13,800 bases of DNA, from positions 19,870 through 33,669 of the forward strand of contig DDPL01000058.1 in the NCBI GenBank assembly GCA_002342175.1. The letters run 5' to 3'. Below the pieces are notes generated by a model, which was not told the origin of the DNA, did no database searches, and saw nothing but the letters and a program-made list of their open reading frames with translations. Position 1 is the stretch's first letter; every line of letters begins with the position of its first letter. This stretch comes from Legionellales bacterium UBA2469. Lineage in GTDB: Bacteria > Pseudomonadota > Gammaproteobacteria > Legionellales > Legionellaceae. The position numbers and the translations under genes are program-made. This document shows positions 7,791 through 13,800 of the stretch, piece by piece.

Positions 7791-7825
7791 AAAATACAAA
7801 TGATCTTTCATTGGATTTGTATTTT
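7791..7825. terminator. Perfect AT-rich inverted repeat, possible terminator between operon and prfC
   Basis: AAAATACAAAT (7791-7801) and ATTTGTATTTT (7815-7825) form an 11-bp perfect stem with a 13-base loop, 24 bp after the hydrolase stop codon. The right arm ends in TTTT and the left arm sits in a run of eight A, so it could end transcripts in either direction. The low GC content makes it a weak classic terminator. An operator for the prfC promoter just downstream is the alternative. Confidence 0.45.
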
Positions 7826-7840
7826 GGAAAATGGCTAAAC

Positions 7841-7849
7841 TGTTATAAA
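7841..7849 (+). promoter_or_regulatory. Extended -10 promoter for prfC
   Basis: TGT-TATAAA (TG at 7841-7842, hexamer 7844-7849) is an extended -10 element about 33 bp before the prfC ATG. No good -35 lies at 17 bp, as expected for promoters of this kind. Its position downstream of a TTG at 7811 also argues against the longer prfC start. Confidence 0.45.
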
Positions 7850-7882
7850 ATTCATATCCATGATGATTACTTTTATGTAGAT

Positions 7883-9463
7883 ATGCAAAATTATTCTGAA
7901 GAGATCAAGAAAAGACGCACTTTTGCGATTATTTCTCACCCGGATGCGGGTAAAACCACGGTTACTGAAAAGCTGTTGTTATTTGGAGGTGCAATCCAAA
8001 TGGCAGGAACTGTTAAGGGAAGAAAGGCAAGCCGACATGCTACATCCGATTGGATGGAAATGGAAAAAGAACGTGGAATTTCGGTTACAACATCGGTGAT
8101 GCAGTTTTGTCATCGTGGTTGCATTTTCAACCTCCTCGATACGCCAGGTCACGAAGACTTCTCGGAAGATACCTATCGTACGCTAACAGCTGTAGACTCA
8201 GCCTTAATGGTCATTGATGCTGCTAAAGGGGTTGAGGACAGAACACTCAAGCTGATGGAAGTATGTCGCTTACGTGATACACCCATTTTAACTTTTATCA
8301 ATAAATTAGACCGTGAATGTAAAGATCCGGTTAACCTTATTGATGAAATCGAATCGGTATTGAAAATTCAATGTTCCCCAATTACTTGGCCTATTGGCAT
8401 GGGTAAACGATTTAAAGGTGTATACCACTTGGTATTAGACCGAATCTACTTATTTCAATCAGGCCAACAACTGCAAAAACAAGAAGCCAAAGTGATTGAA
8501 GGATTGGATAATCCTGAATTAGATGAATTAATTGGAGATATGGCTTCTGAATTGCGCGATGAAATTGAGTTATTGAAAGGTGCTTCACATCCATTTGATC
8601 CGGAAGCTTATTTGCAAGGGTTACAAACACCGGTTTATTTTGGATCGGCAATTAATAACTTTGGTATTGAATTGTTCTTAGATGATTTGGCACAATATGC
8701 GCCTTCTCCTCGTTCTCGCCAAACCGTTCAGCGTGAAGTTGAGCCACTTGAAAAGGATTTAACTGGATTTGTATTTAAGATTCAGGCGAATATGGACCCT
8801 AAACATCGCGATCGAATTGCCTTCATGCGTATTTGTTCGGGTCGATTCACACCCGGTATGAAAATGCGACATTTAAGAATCAATAAAGATGTCACCATTC
8901 ATCAGGCTTTAACCTTTTTGGCTGCTGATAGAAGTCAGATTGAAGAAGCATATGCGGGAGATATTATTGGTTTATACAATCATGGAACTATTCGTATTGG
9001 CGATACATTTACCTTGGGTGAAAATTTAAAATTCACGGGTATACCAAATTTTGCACCGGAACTTTTTCGAGGAGTTCGATTAAAAGACCCAATGAAGAGT
9101 AAGGCGCTTCTTAAAGGTTTAATTGAGTTATCAGAAGAGGGGGCAACACAAGTATTCCGGCCACTGATTACTGGACAACTCATTTTAGGTGCGGTTGGTG
9201 TACTTCAGTTTGATGTGGTGGCACATCGCCTTAAACATGAATATAAAGTGGAGTGTTTTTATGAGCCCGCACAAATTGCTTGTGCACGTTGGGTAACGGC
9301 ACCTAATGAAAAAATACTTGAAGAGTTTCAAAATAAGGCGATTGAAAATCTTGCATTAGATAGCTCTGATACATTGACTTATTTAGCACCTAGTCGAGTC
9401 AACTTAAGTTTAATCCAAGAGCGTTATCCGGATTTAACCTTTAGTGCAACTCGAGAACATTAA
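7883..9463 (+). CDS. prfC: Peptide chain release factor 3 (RF3)
   Basis: RF3 is a cytoplasmic GTPase that recycles RF1 and RF2 from the ribosome after termination. From ATG 7883 the protein is 526 residues (E. coli 529) and the alignment is close along its whole length, from [16 protein letters not shown] to QERYPDLTF and the terminal TREH. The G motifs are SHPDAGKT at 18-25, [12 protein letters not shown] in switch I, DTPGH at 86-90 and NKLD at 140-143. [20 protein letters not shown] opens the beta-barrel domain II, and [20 protein letters not shown] belongs to the C-terminal part. A start at TTG 7811 would add 24 residues with no family match and would lie upstream of the apparent promoter, so I reject it. 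No strong ribosome site precedes ATG 7883. It is transcribed in the same direction as the valine operon but is probably separate. Confidence 0.96.
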   Translation: MQNYSEEIKKRRTFAIISHPDAGKTTVTEKLLLFGGAIQMAGTVKGRKASRHATSDWMEMEKERGISVTTSVMQFCHRGCIFNLLDTPGHEDFSEDTYRTLTAVDSALMVIDAAKGVEDRTLKLMEVCRLRDTPILTFINKLDRECKDPVNLIDEIESVLKIQCSPITWPIGMGKRFKGVYHLVLDRIYLFQSGQQLQKQEAKVIEGLDNPELDELIGDMASELRDEIELLKGASHPFDPEAYLQGLQTPVYFGSAINNFGIELFLDDLAQYAPSPRSRQTVQREVEPLEKDLTGFVFKIQANMDPKHRDRIAFMRICSGRFTPGMKMRHLRINKDVTIHQALTFLAADRSQIEEAYAGDIIGLYNHGTIRIGDTFTLGENLKFTGIPNFAPELFRGVRLKDPMKSKALLKGLIELSEEGATQVFRPLITGQLILGAVGVLQFDVVAHRLKHEYKVECFYEPAQIACARWVTAPNEKILEEFQNKAIENLALDSSDTLTYLAPSRVNLSLIQERYPDLTFSATREH

Positions 9464-9468
9464 AAAAT

Positions 9469-9538
9469 GGTAGTGTTTAAAAAACTGTGTCACCTCTTTT
9501 AATCTGTTATAATTTTTAACAATTAACAAGAGGTGGTT
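9469..9538 (+). mobile_element. Orphan left end of a second IS (possibly IS256-like)
   Basis: A stretch beginning GGTAGTGTTTAAAAAACTGT at 9469 looks like an IS terminal repeat. It is followed by an extended -10, TGT-TATAAT (9505-9513), and then by an excellent ribosome site, AAGAGGTGG (9528-9536). The start codon that should follow is missing because the IS6-family element begins at 9539-9540. CACCTCTT (9491-9498) and AAGAGGTG (9528-9535) also form an inverted repeat that would sequester the ribosome site. The family name is a guess from the look of the terminus. Confidence 0.4.
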
Positions 9539-10348
9539 AGGTTTTATCGCAAAAATTTTTCTGATGTTATAATATCCTAATTTTTGGGATGAACAATTAC
9601 CGATGCTCAGTTTTAAATGGTGCCATTTTAAGCAGGATATTATTTTGATGTTGGTCAGATGGTATTTAGCTTACCCACTGAGTTATCGCGACATTGAAGA
9701 ATTAGCTTTGGGGCGCAGGCTCAAAGTGGACCATTCTAGCATCAATCGTTGGGTGATTAAGTATGCGCCACTTCTGGAAAAAGCCTTTCGCAAAAGCCAT
9801 AATCGTCCTGTTGGTGTTTTATGGCGTATGGATGAGACGTATCTCAAAGTCAAAGGTCAGTGGGTTTATTTGTATCGGGCTGTTGATAAAGAAGGAGATA
9901 CGGTTGATTTCATGTTATCTGAAAACGGCAGCCAGAGCTTTTTTTGAGAAAGCAATCGGTTCAAGTGGCCTTCCAGACAAGGTAACCATGGATAAAAGTG
10001 GCGCCAATAAGGCCGGTATTGATACCATTAACCTGCAGCTCGCACTGCTTTTTATAATAAGCGGTCTGTTTCTACAGATTAACGTCAGGCAGGTTAAATA
10101 TCTCAATAATATTTTGGAACAGGACCATCGCTTTATCAAAAAAAATCACGAAGCCAATGAAGGGATTCAAAGCCTTTCATTCTACTGATGCAACATTATC
10201 TGGCATTGAATTGCATCATATGTTACGAAAAGGACAGCATATTCAATCTGGAAAACAGACTATTTTTGAACAATTCTATGGACTCGCGGCATAAACTCGT
10301 CCAAAATAACTCCGCTTTTCGTTTTGGAAAAAATTTGCGACAAAACCT
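9539..10348 (+). mobile_element. IS6-family insertion sequence, about 810 bp, decayed
   Basis: Terminal repeats begin AGGTTTT on both sides. GGTTTTATCGCAAA at 9540 matches the reverse complement of the right end (GGTTTTGTCGCAAA, ending at 10347) with one mismatch, and a T-rich tail extends the match. The size suits the IS6 family. The flanking 8-mers (AGGTGGTT and CGAGTAAT) are not the same, so the usual 8-bp target duplication is absent. The element has its own extended -10 promoter, TGT-TATAAT (9565-9573). Confidence 0.82.
9603..10294 (+). pseudogene. IS6-family transposase, broken into three frames
   Basis: Reading across three frames reconstructs one IS6-type DDE transposase. Frame one (ATG 9603 to TGA 9947) gives KWCHFKQDIILMLVRWYLAY, the helix-turn-helix region with VDHSSINRWV, and the first catalytic Asp in WRMDETYLKVKG. 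Frame two (from about 9925) gives ARAFFEKAIGSSGLPDK, the second Asp in TMDKSGANKAG, and the Glu in NNILEQDHRFIKK. Frame three (from about 10146 to TAA 10294) gives MKGFKAFHSTDATLSGIELH and the typical end FEQFYGLAA. The second shift is explained by one extra A in the run of eight at 10138-10145. The first lies near 9921-9930 and is not a simple homopolymer change. All triad residues survive, but no single frame can make the protein. Confidence 0.88.
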
Positions 10349-10454
10349 CGAGTAATACTCCTAATCACAGCAATGCCTTCCTTGGGCGTTTAATTATTAC
10401 CGCCAATTATCAGATTTTTAGAGCACTTGTCAATGCGTAACTTCTAGTTTAATA
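10349..10454. other. Noncoding stretch between the IS6 element and the minus-strand genes
   Basis: No frame on either strand gives a recognisable protein. On the minus strand the phrase PKEGIAVIRSITRGF is open for a short distance, directly against the IS6 end. It may be a scrap of a gene that the IS disrupted, but I cannot name it. Confidence 0.3.
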
Positions 10455-10475
10455 GACCCATGATTTTCATGGGTC
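10455..10475 (-). terminator. Perfect hairpin downstream of the secreted-protein gene
   Basis: GACCCATGA and TCATGGGTC form a 9-bp perfect stem around a three-base loop, 19 bp beyond the stop codon of the minus-strand gene. The position suits a transcript end. No clear T-run follows in either direction, so it may protect a 3' end rather than terminate alone. Confidence 0.5.
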
Positions 10476-10493
10476 ATATTTGAGCTTAAATGT

Positions 10494-10886
10494 CTAGCTA
10501 ACGAGATTACAAAAAGCATGCACTGTGGTTCGACCGATATTTTTCAGTTCAACTTTTGAACCCGGAAAAGCCGTGATTAACATCTCATCTTTTGTGTGAA
10601 GATCAACATTCATAGAATCACCTGCGGCTAAAGACATCCCATTTAAAGAGCCTGTTTTTTTCAAGACTTTAAAGTTGATGGTATTGACCTCATTTTTGTC
10701 ACACTTGATTTCACAGTTGGCATTAATAGTCCACATGAAAACATTGGTAAAAATTTGCGACTCATTTGGTGGAAGAAAAAACTCTACACCGTTGGCTTGG
10801 CCAAGATAAATTTCAGGTAAAGCATAAACTGGTGCTGCAATAACGCTGACCGCAAGACTTAAAGACAATAATACTTTTTTAAACAT
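10494..10886 (-). CDS. Small secreted protein of unknown function (Legionella-like family)
   Basis: The protein is 130 residues from ATG 10886, which has AGGAG six bases upstream. A longer start at 10934 would put 16 unrelated residues before the signal peptide. MFKKVLLSLSLAVSVIAAPVYA is a clear Sec signal peptide, with cleavage expected after A22 and a mature protein of about 108 residues. The mature part (VEFFLPPNESQIF, FMWTINANCEIKC, NFKVLKKTGSLNGMSLAAGDSM, ITAFPGSKVELKNIG) is strand-rich. It has three cysteines (C58, C62, C126), of which two could form a disulfide in the periplasm or outside. I recall small Legionella proteins with the same order of FYLPP, FFWTI, KTGSLNG and GAKVELTN-like phrases, but their function is not known to me. 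It has its own promoter and a hairpin after the stop, so it is probably monocistronic. Confidence 0.78.
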   Translation of the reverse strand: MFKKVLLSLSLAVSVIAAPVYALPEIYLGQANGVEFFLPPNESQIFTNVFMWTINANCEIKCDKNEVNTINFKVLKKTGSLNGMSLAAGDSMNVDLHTKDEMLITAFPGSKVELKNIGRTTVHAFCNLVS

Positions 10887-10978
10887 TCTAACTCCTATTT
10901 GTAAGATGACATCCCAAAGGTTCTTGCAAAGCAAGCAATCCCCGTCTGTCGCACGGTTTATCCATATAGATGGAAAAA

Positions 10979-11007
10979 ATCATACATGAGCGCTGTGAAT
11001 TACACAA
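10979..11007 (-). promoter_or_regulatory. Promoter of the secreted-protein gene with overlapping palindrome
   Basis: On the minus strand TTGTGT (11002-11007) and TATGAT (10979-10984) are spaced by exactly 17 bp, giving a start near 10972 and a leader of about 86 bases before ATG 10886. The spacer and -35 lie inside an imperfect palindrome, GCGCTGTGAATTACACAAGCGC minus its two outer bases on each side, spanning about 10990-11011 with arms near GCGCT and AGCGC. That is a plausible operator for a dimeric regulator. It is the best promoter match in this intergenic region. Confidence 0.55.
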
Positions 11008-11079
11008 GCGCGGACAAATGTTACGTTAAATTTATGGATTTGAAAAGCATTTTAACAAAAATTTTAATCTTTTTGTTTT

Positions 11080-11421
11080 TTATATACTCATAACGGCAGC
11101 ATGATTATCATTTAAAGGTCGGTTTTTTAGATGATCCATAAACTCAAGATAAAAGAATAAGCCAATCATTGCAGTTTGTATGACGCCCATTGAACCGATG
11201 AATGAACAAAATAAGAGTGGCAAAAAGGCTGCTTTAAGTAAAACACTTGCTATATAAATGCCGCCGATTTGTGAAACCATGATGCATAATCCATCGATGA
11301 TCCACAAAAAAGTTGGATTTCTTAACAGCGGATAATTGTTTTCTAGTGTGAGCGGATAGAAGATAACCTGTTTCAGCTTATCTAATGTCAGTAATATTGA
11401 AAATCTAAAACAAGCAATCAT
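11080..11421 (-). CDS. Small membrane protein of unknown function, N-terminus doubtful
   Basis: The frame gives 113 residues from ATG 11421 with hydrophobic segments at about 2-12, 37-62 (FLWIIDGLCIMVSQIGGIYI) and 64-93 (AAFLPLLFCSFIGSMGVIQT, FFYLEF). I recognise no family. The start is suspect. No ribosome site precedes ATG 11421, and protein-like sequence (NYRHRLFPLFTTAA) continues upstream in frame for 16 codons to a stop without another start codon. A second minus-strand frame starting at ATG 11536 reads IYHSFEDFILILDTKL and would join this frame if one A were removed from the AAA at 11462-11464. The intact protein would then be about 150 residues. It is divergent from comEC. Confidence 0.55.
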   Translation of the reverse strand: MIACFRFSILLTLDKLKQVIFYPLTLENNYPLLRNPTFLWIIDGLCIMVSQIGGIYIASVLLKAAFLPLLFCSFIGSMGVIQTAMIGLFFYLEFMDHLKNRPLNDNHAAVMSI

Positions 11422-11614
11422 TGCTGCTGTGGTGAAAAGAGGGAATAATCGATGGCGATAATTTAGTGTCTAAAATTAAAATAAAATCTTCAAAAGAATG
11501 GTATATAAACAAGTGTTCTGCTTTTAGATGAATCATAAGGTTGGTCAAAAGAAATCTTATAAAGACATAATTATTCATGTAAATTTGTAAATTTTAAAGC
11601 GATTATTCATCCAA
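11422..11614. other. Intergenic region before comEC
   Basis: This 193-bp AT-rich gap lies between divergent genes. A weak plus-strand promoter pair is TTGGTC (11541-11546) and CATAAT (11566-11571) with a 19-bp spacer. There is no strong ribosome site before the comEC ATG. The minus strand carries the possible displaced N-terminus of the membrane protein (11405-11536). Confidence 0.3.
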
Positions 11615-13780
11615 ATGTGGTTACTTTTTTTTATCATTGGAATTTTATCTCATCAAACTTTTATATTCGCATGGTTACTTTTGTTGTTATTCATAAAAGA
11701 CAGGGCATCTGCATTTAAATATATTGCCATTTTGGTTGGAGGATACTTATGTATGGCTTGGCATCATGTCAGTCATTATAGTCGTGATTTTCCAATCGGA
11801 TGGCAACACATACAAGGCGAAATCGTTTCTTTTCAACAAAATAAATATGAACAAACCCAATGGTTAATAAGTATCAATTCGTCTCATACCCAGATTTGGG
11901 TTCATTGTAAATTTCATTGTCCTAGCATGTACCCTGGAGAAACATGGGCAATTGAAGGGCGAACATGGAAAAGGACAGTTTTAAATAATCCTGGTTCAAA
12001 TAATATATGGTACCAAGAATCTTTTAGACATATCTCCGGACATATGCTTTTGAGCGATGCCAAACGCATACATCCTATTCCATTTTATAACGTGATAGCT
12101 AAAATTCGTCAGCATCTTTATGACTGCGCCTATTTGTATTTGCAAGAACCATTTTCACGTGGATTGTTTTTGACTTTGGTGTTGGGGATTGGTAGTGAAC
12201 TCAGCCATGAGGACTGGCAAGTTTTTAAAGATACCGGTACGGCGCATCTTATGGTGGTCTCTGGAGCACACTTAAGTTTATTCATTGGCATGATCTTCAG
12301 AATAGTGCAGGGGATGGGATATTTATCACCACGCATCATTGAAAAAATACCATTAAAACGTTTATCCAGTTTTATAGGATTGGTAATGGGTGCCATATAT
12401 GCTTGGCTTTGCGGATTTGGTATTCCTGTACAACGCGCCTGGATAATGGCTTTCATGAGTCATTATCATTACTGGGGAAGTCGTCAATTTAATAGTTGGC
12501 AAGCATGGATAATGTCGATGGGATTGATTTTGCTGATGGAACCGCATGCATTATGGTATCCAGGATTTTATCTATCATTTGGTGCTGTCGGCATTTTCAT
12601 TTGGGTTGCTCGCTCATCAATAAAACAAAAATTTTATAAACATATCGTCAGTCAATTGATGTGTATTATAGGTTTGGCACCATTAAGCATACTTTGGTTT
12701 CAGAATATTCCCTTAGTAGGACTTTTTGCAAACTTCATCGCAATCCCTTGGCTATCTTGGATAATATTGCCGCTATCACTTTTGTGCGCAATCACCTGGT
12801 CTAATTGGATGATGCAGCTGTTCATATGGATAAACCATTATTTTCATCATTTTTTGGCGTTGGCTTTTCAATTAAAAATTATCAATTTGCACCTTGAATG
12901 GACTGAATCTAAATTGGCCTGGTTGTTAATAATTAGTGGTGTATTCATATTTGTATTGCCTAATTTAAAATGGAGAATTTTTCTCTTTGGATTCGTGGTT
13001 GTGTCTATTATTCCACATCCTTATCAATTATCCAGAGGAGCTTTTTTAGCGGATTTTTTAGATGTTGGCCAAGGTTTATCTATTGTGATTAGAACTAAAA
13101 ATCACCAGCTCATTTATGACACTGGCGGTGCCAATCAGTATTCAAGTATGGCTGAGCGGGTTATCATCCCCTATTTGCATCATGAACATATGCATTCTCT
13201 GGATAAGATAATTGTTAGTCATCCCGATTTAGATCATCGCGGTGGACTGCCTCAATTAATGCAGCTATTTCCTAATGCACAAGTGATTGTTGATAAACCA
13301 AGTTTTTACCATTTTGGTAGATCCTGTTTACATATGCGACCTTGGATATGGGATGGTATTCAATTTCAATTTCTAAAAGTAAACCTTTTCCATGCTTCCA
13401 AAAATAATCATTCATGCGTGCTTAAAATCTCCAATGCCTCTTATCAATTATTATTAACAGGTGATATTGAACGCGCTTTGGAAACAAAATTATTGGATCT
13501 TCCGATTCAAGCGACCGTTTTGCAAGTGCCACATCATGGTAGTTTGACCTCGTCGACATTAAAATTTCTTCAGCGTGTTAACCCTAAATTGGCTGTCGTC
13601 TCGGTTGGATTGCATAATCGCTATCATTTGCCTAATCTTAAAATTATAAGACGATACCATGATTTAGATATTCCTTGGTCGAGTACGGCTGAATTGGGTA
13701 TGATTCGAATTATCTTTGATCAACATCAATGGAAGCGATTAGAATGGATATCGATGCAACGTTTACAATTTGGTTTGTGA
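11615..13780 (+). CDS. comEC: DNA internalization protein ComEC/Rec2
   Basis: ComEC forms the inner-membrane channel that moves one strand of incoming DNA into the cytoplasm during natural transformation. The protein is 721 residues, normal for gammaproteobacterial ComEC. Two hydrophobic helices at about 1-50 are followed by an OB-like soluble domain (about 60-150). The competence domain begins near 180, with the family motif TGTAHLMVVSGAHLSLF at about 206-222 and many membrane helices to about 470. A metallo-beta-lactamase-like domain follows: DVGQG at 483-487, SHPDLDHRGG at 535-544, a TGD near 610 and VPHHGSLTSS at 638-647. It is a single intact frame, so competence may be functional. The start ATG lacks a clear Shine-Dalgarno but gives the expected membrane N-terminus. 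No linked competence genes are visible. Confidence 0.95.
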   Translation: MWLLFFIIGILSHQTFIFAWLLLLLFIKDRASAFKYIAILVGGYLCMAWHHVSHYSRDFPIGWQHIQGEIVSFQQNKYEQTQWLISINSSHTQIWVHCKFHCPSMYPGETWAIEGRTWKRTVLNNPGSNNIWYQESFRHISGHMLLSDAKRIHPIPFYNVIAKIRQHLYDCAYLYLQEPFSRGLFLTLVLGIGSELSHEDWQVFKDTGTAHLMVVSGAHLSLFIGMIFRIVQGMGYLSPRIIEKIPLKRLSSFIGLVMGAIYAWLCGFGIPVQRAWIMAFMSHYHYWGSRQFNSWQAWIMSMGLILLMEPHALWYPGFYLSFGAVGIFIWVARSSIKQKFYKHIVSQLMCIIGLAPLSILWFQNIPLVGLFANFIAIPWLSWIILPLSLLCAITWSNWMMQLFIWINHYFHHFLALAFQLKIINLHLEWTESKLAWLLIISGVFIFVLPNLKWRIFLFGFVVVSIIPHPYQLSRGAFLADFLDVGQGLSIVIRTKNHQLIYDTGGANQYSSMAERVIIPYLHHEHMHSLDKIIVSHPDLDHRGGLPQLMQLFPNAQVIVDKPSFYHFGRSCLHMRPWIWDGIQFQFLKVNLFHASKNNHSCVLKISNASYQLLLTGDIERALETKLLDLPIQATVLQVPHHGSLTSSTLKFLQRVNPKLAVVSVGLHNRYHLPNLKIIRRYHDLDIPWSSTAELGMIRIIFDQHQWKRLEWISMQRLQFGL

Positions 13781-13798
13781 AGATCGTGGTGGTATAAT
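13770..13798 (+). promoter_or_regulatory. Strong sigma-70-like promoter at the right edge
   Basis: TTGGTT (13770-13775), a 17-bp spacer and a perfect TATAAT (13793-13798) overlap the last codons and stop of comEC. The promoter points rightward out of the window, so the next gene or RNA probably has its own transcript starting just beyond 13800. Confidence 0.55.
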
Positions 13799-13800
13799 AT

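Noticed and set aside
7811..7882. Longer prfC start at TTG 7811
   Set aside because: It begins in the loop of the palindrome, upstream of the likely promoter, and its 24 extra residues have no match in RF3.
10887..10934. Longer start for the secreted protein
   Set aside because: The extra 16 residues would precede a complete signal peptide, and AGGAG sits correctly before ATG 10886.
1..13800. CRISPR array, tRNA or rRNA genes, phage genes, defence system
   Set aside because: I saw no regularly spaced repeats, no cloverleaf or rRNA-like sequence, and no nuclease, helicase, methylase or phage structural genes on either strand.

Overview
The window looks like chromosomal DNA of a low-GC gammaproteobacterium of the Legionella type. 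The basis is AT-rich codon use, close E. coli-like matches for MinC, FadD, PrfC and ComEC, and a small secreted protein that resembles a family I associate with Legionella. This taxonomic call comes from reading the proteins, not from a database search. Most of the window is ordinary core metabolism and housekeeping, broken up by two patches of decayed insertion sequences. I found no convincing new multi-gene system. The oddest signals are the nested IS wreckage and repeated one-base shifts at runs of A.

Layout. (1) 1-694, minus: minC, almost complete, running off the left edge. (2) 757-2406, plus: a FadD-type long-chain acyl-CoA ligase, divergent from minC across 62 bp, followed by a hairpin-plus-T terminator. 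(3) 2596-4698: an IS graveyard. The front part of an IS50/Tn5-like transposase relic is interrupted by a complete-ended IS4-family element (17-bp perfect terminal repeats at 2966 and 4425). That element's far end cuts into a beta-sandwich-like gene, of which only the last ~90 codons remain. (4) 4821-7767, plus: a tight three-gene operon for valine breakdown. It encodes isobutyryl-CoA dehydrogenase, enoyl-CoA hydratase and 3-hydroxyisobutyryl-CoA hydrolase, which together take isobutyryl-CoA to 3-hydroxyisobutyrate. (5) 7883-9463, plus: prfC (peptide chain release factor 3) with its own extended -10 promoter. (6) 9469-10348: an orphan IS end fused to an IS6-family element whose transposase is broken into three frames. 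(7) 10494-11421, minus: a small secreted protein with a good promoter, and a small membrane protein that may have lost its N-terminus to a frameshift. (8) 11615-13780, plus: comEC, the DNA-uptake channel, whose stop codon overlaps a strong-looking promoter pointing out of the window.

How the genes relate. The valine genes form one pathway in reaction order. fadD feeds beta-oxidation and is metabolically adjacent but separate. minC, prfC and comEC are independent housekeeping or competence genes. Four small shifts fall at or next to A-runs (A9, A5, A8, A3). They may reflect IS decay, transcriptional slippage in a transposase, or assembly indels.
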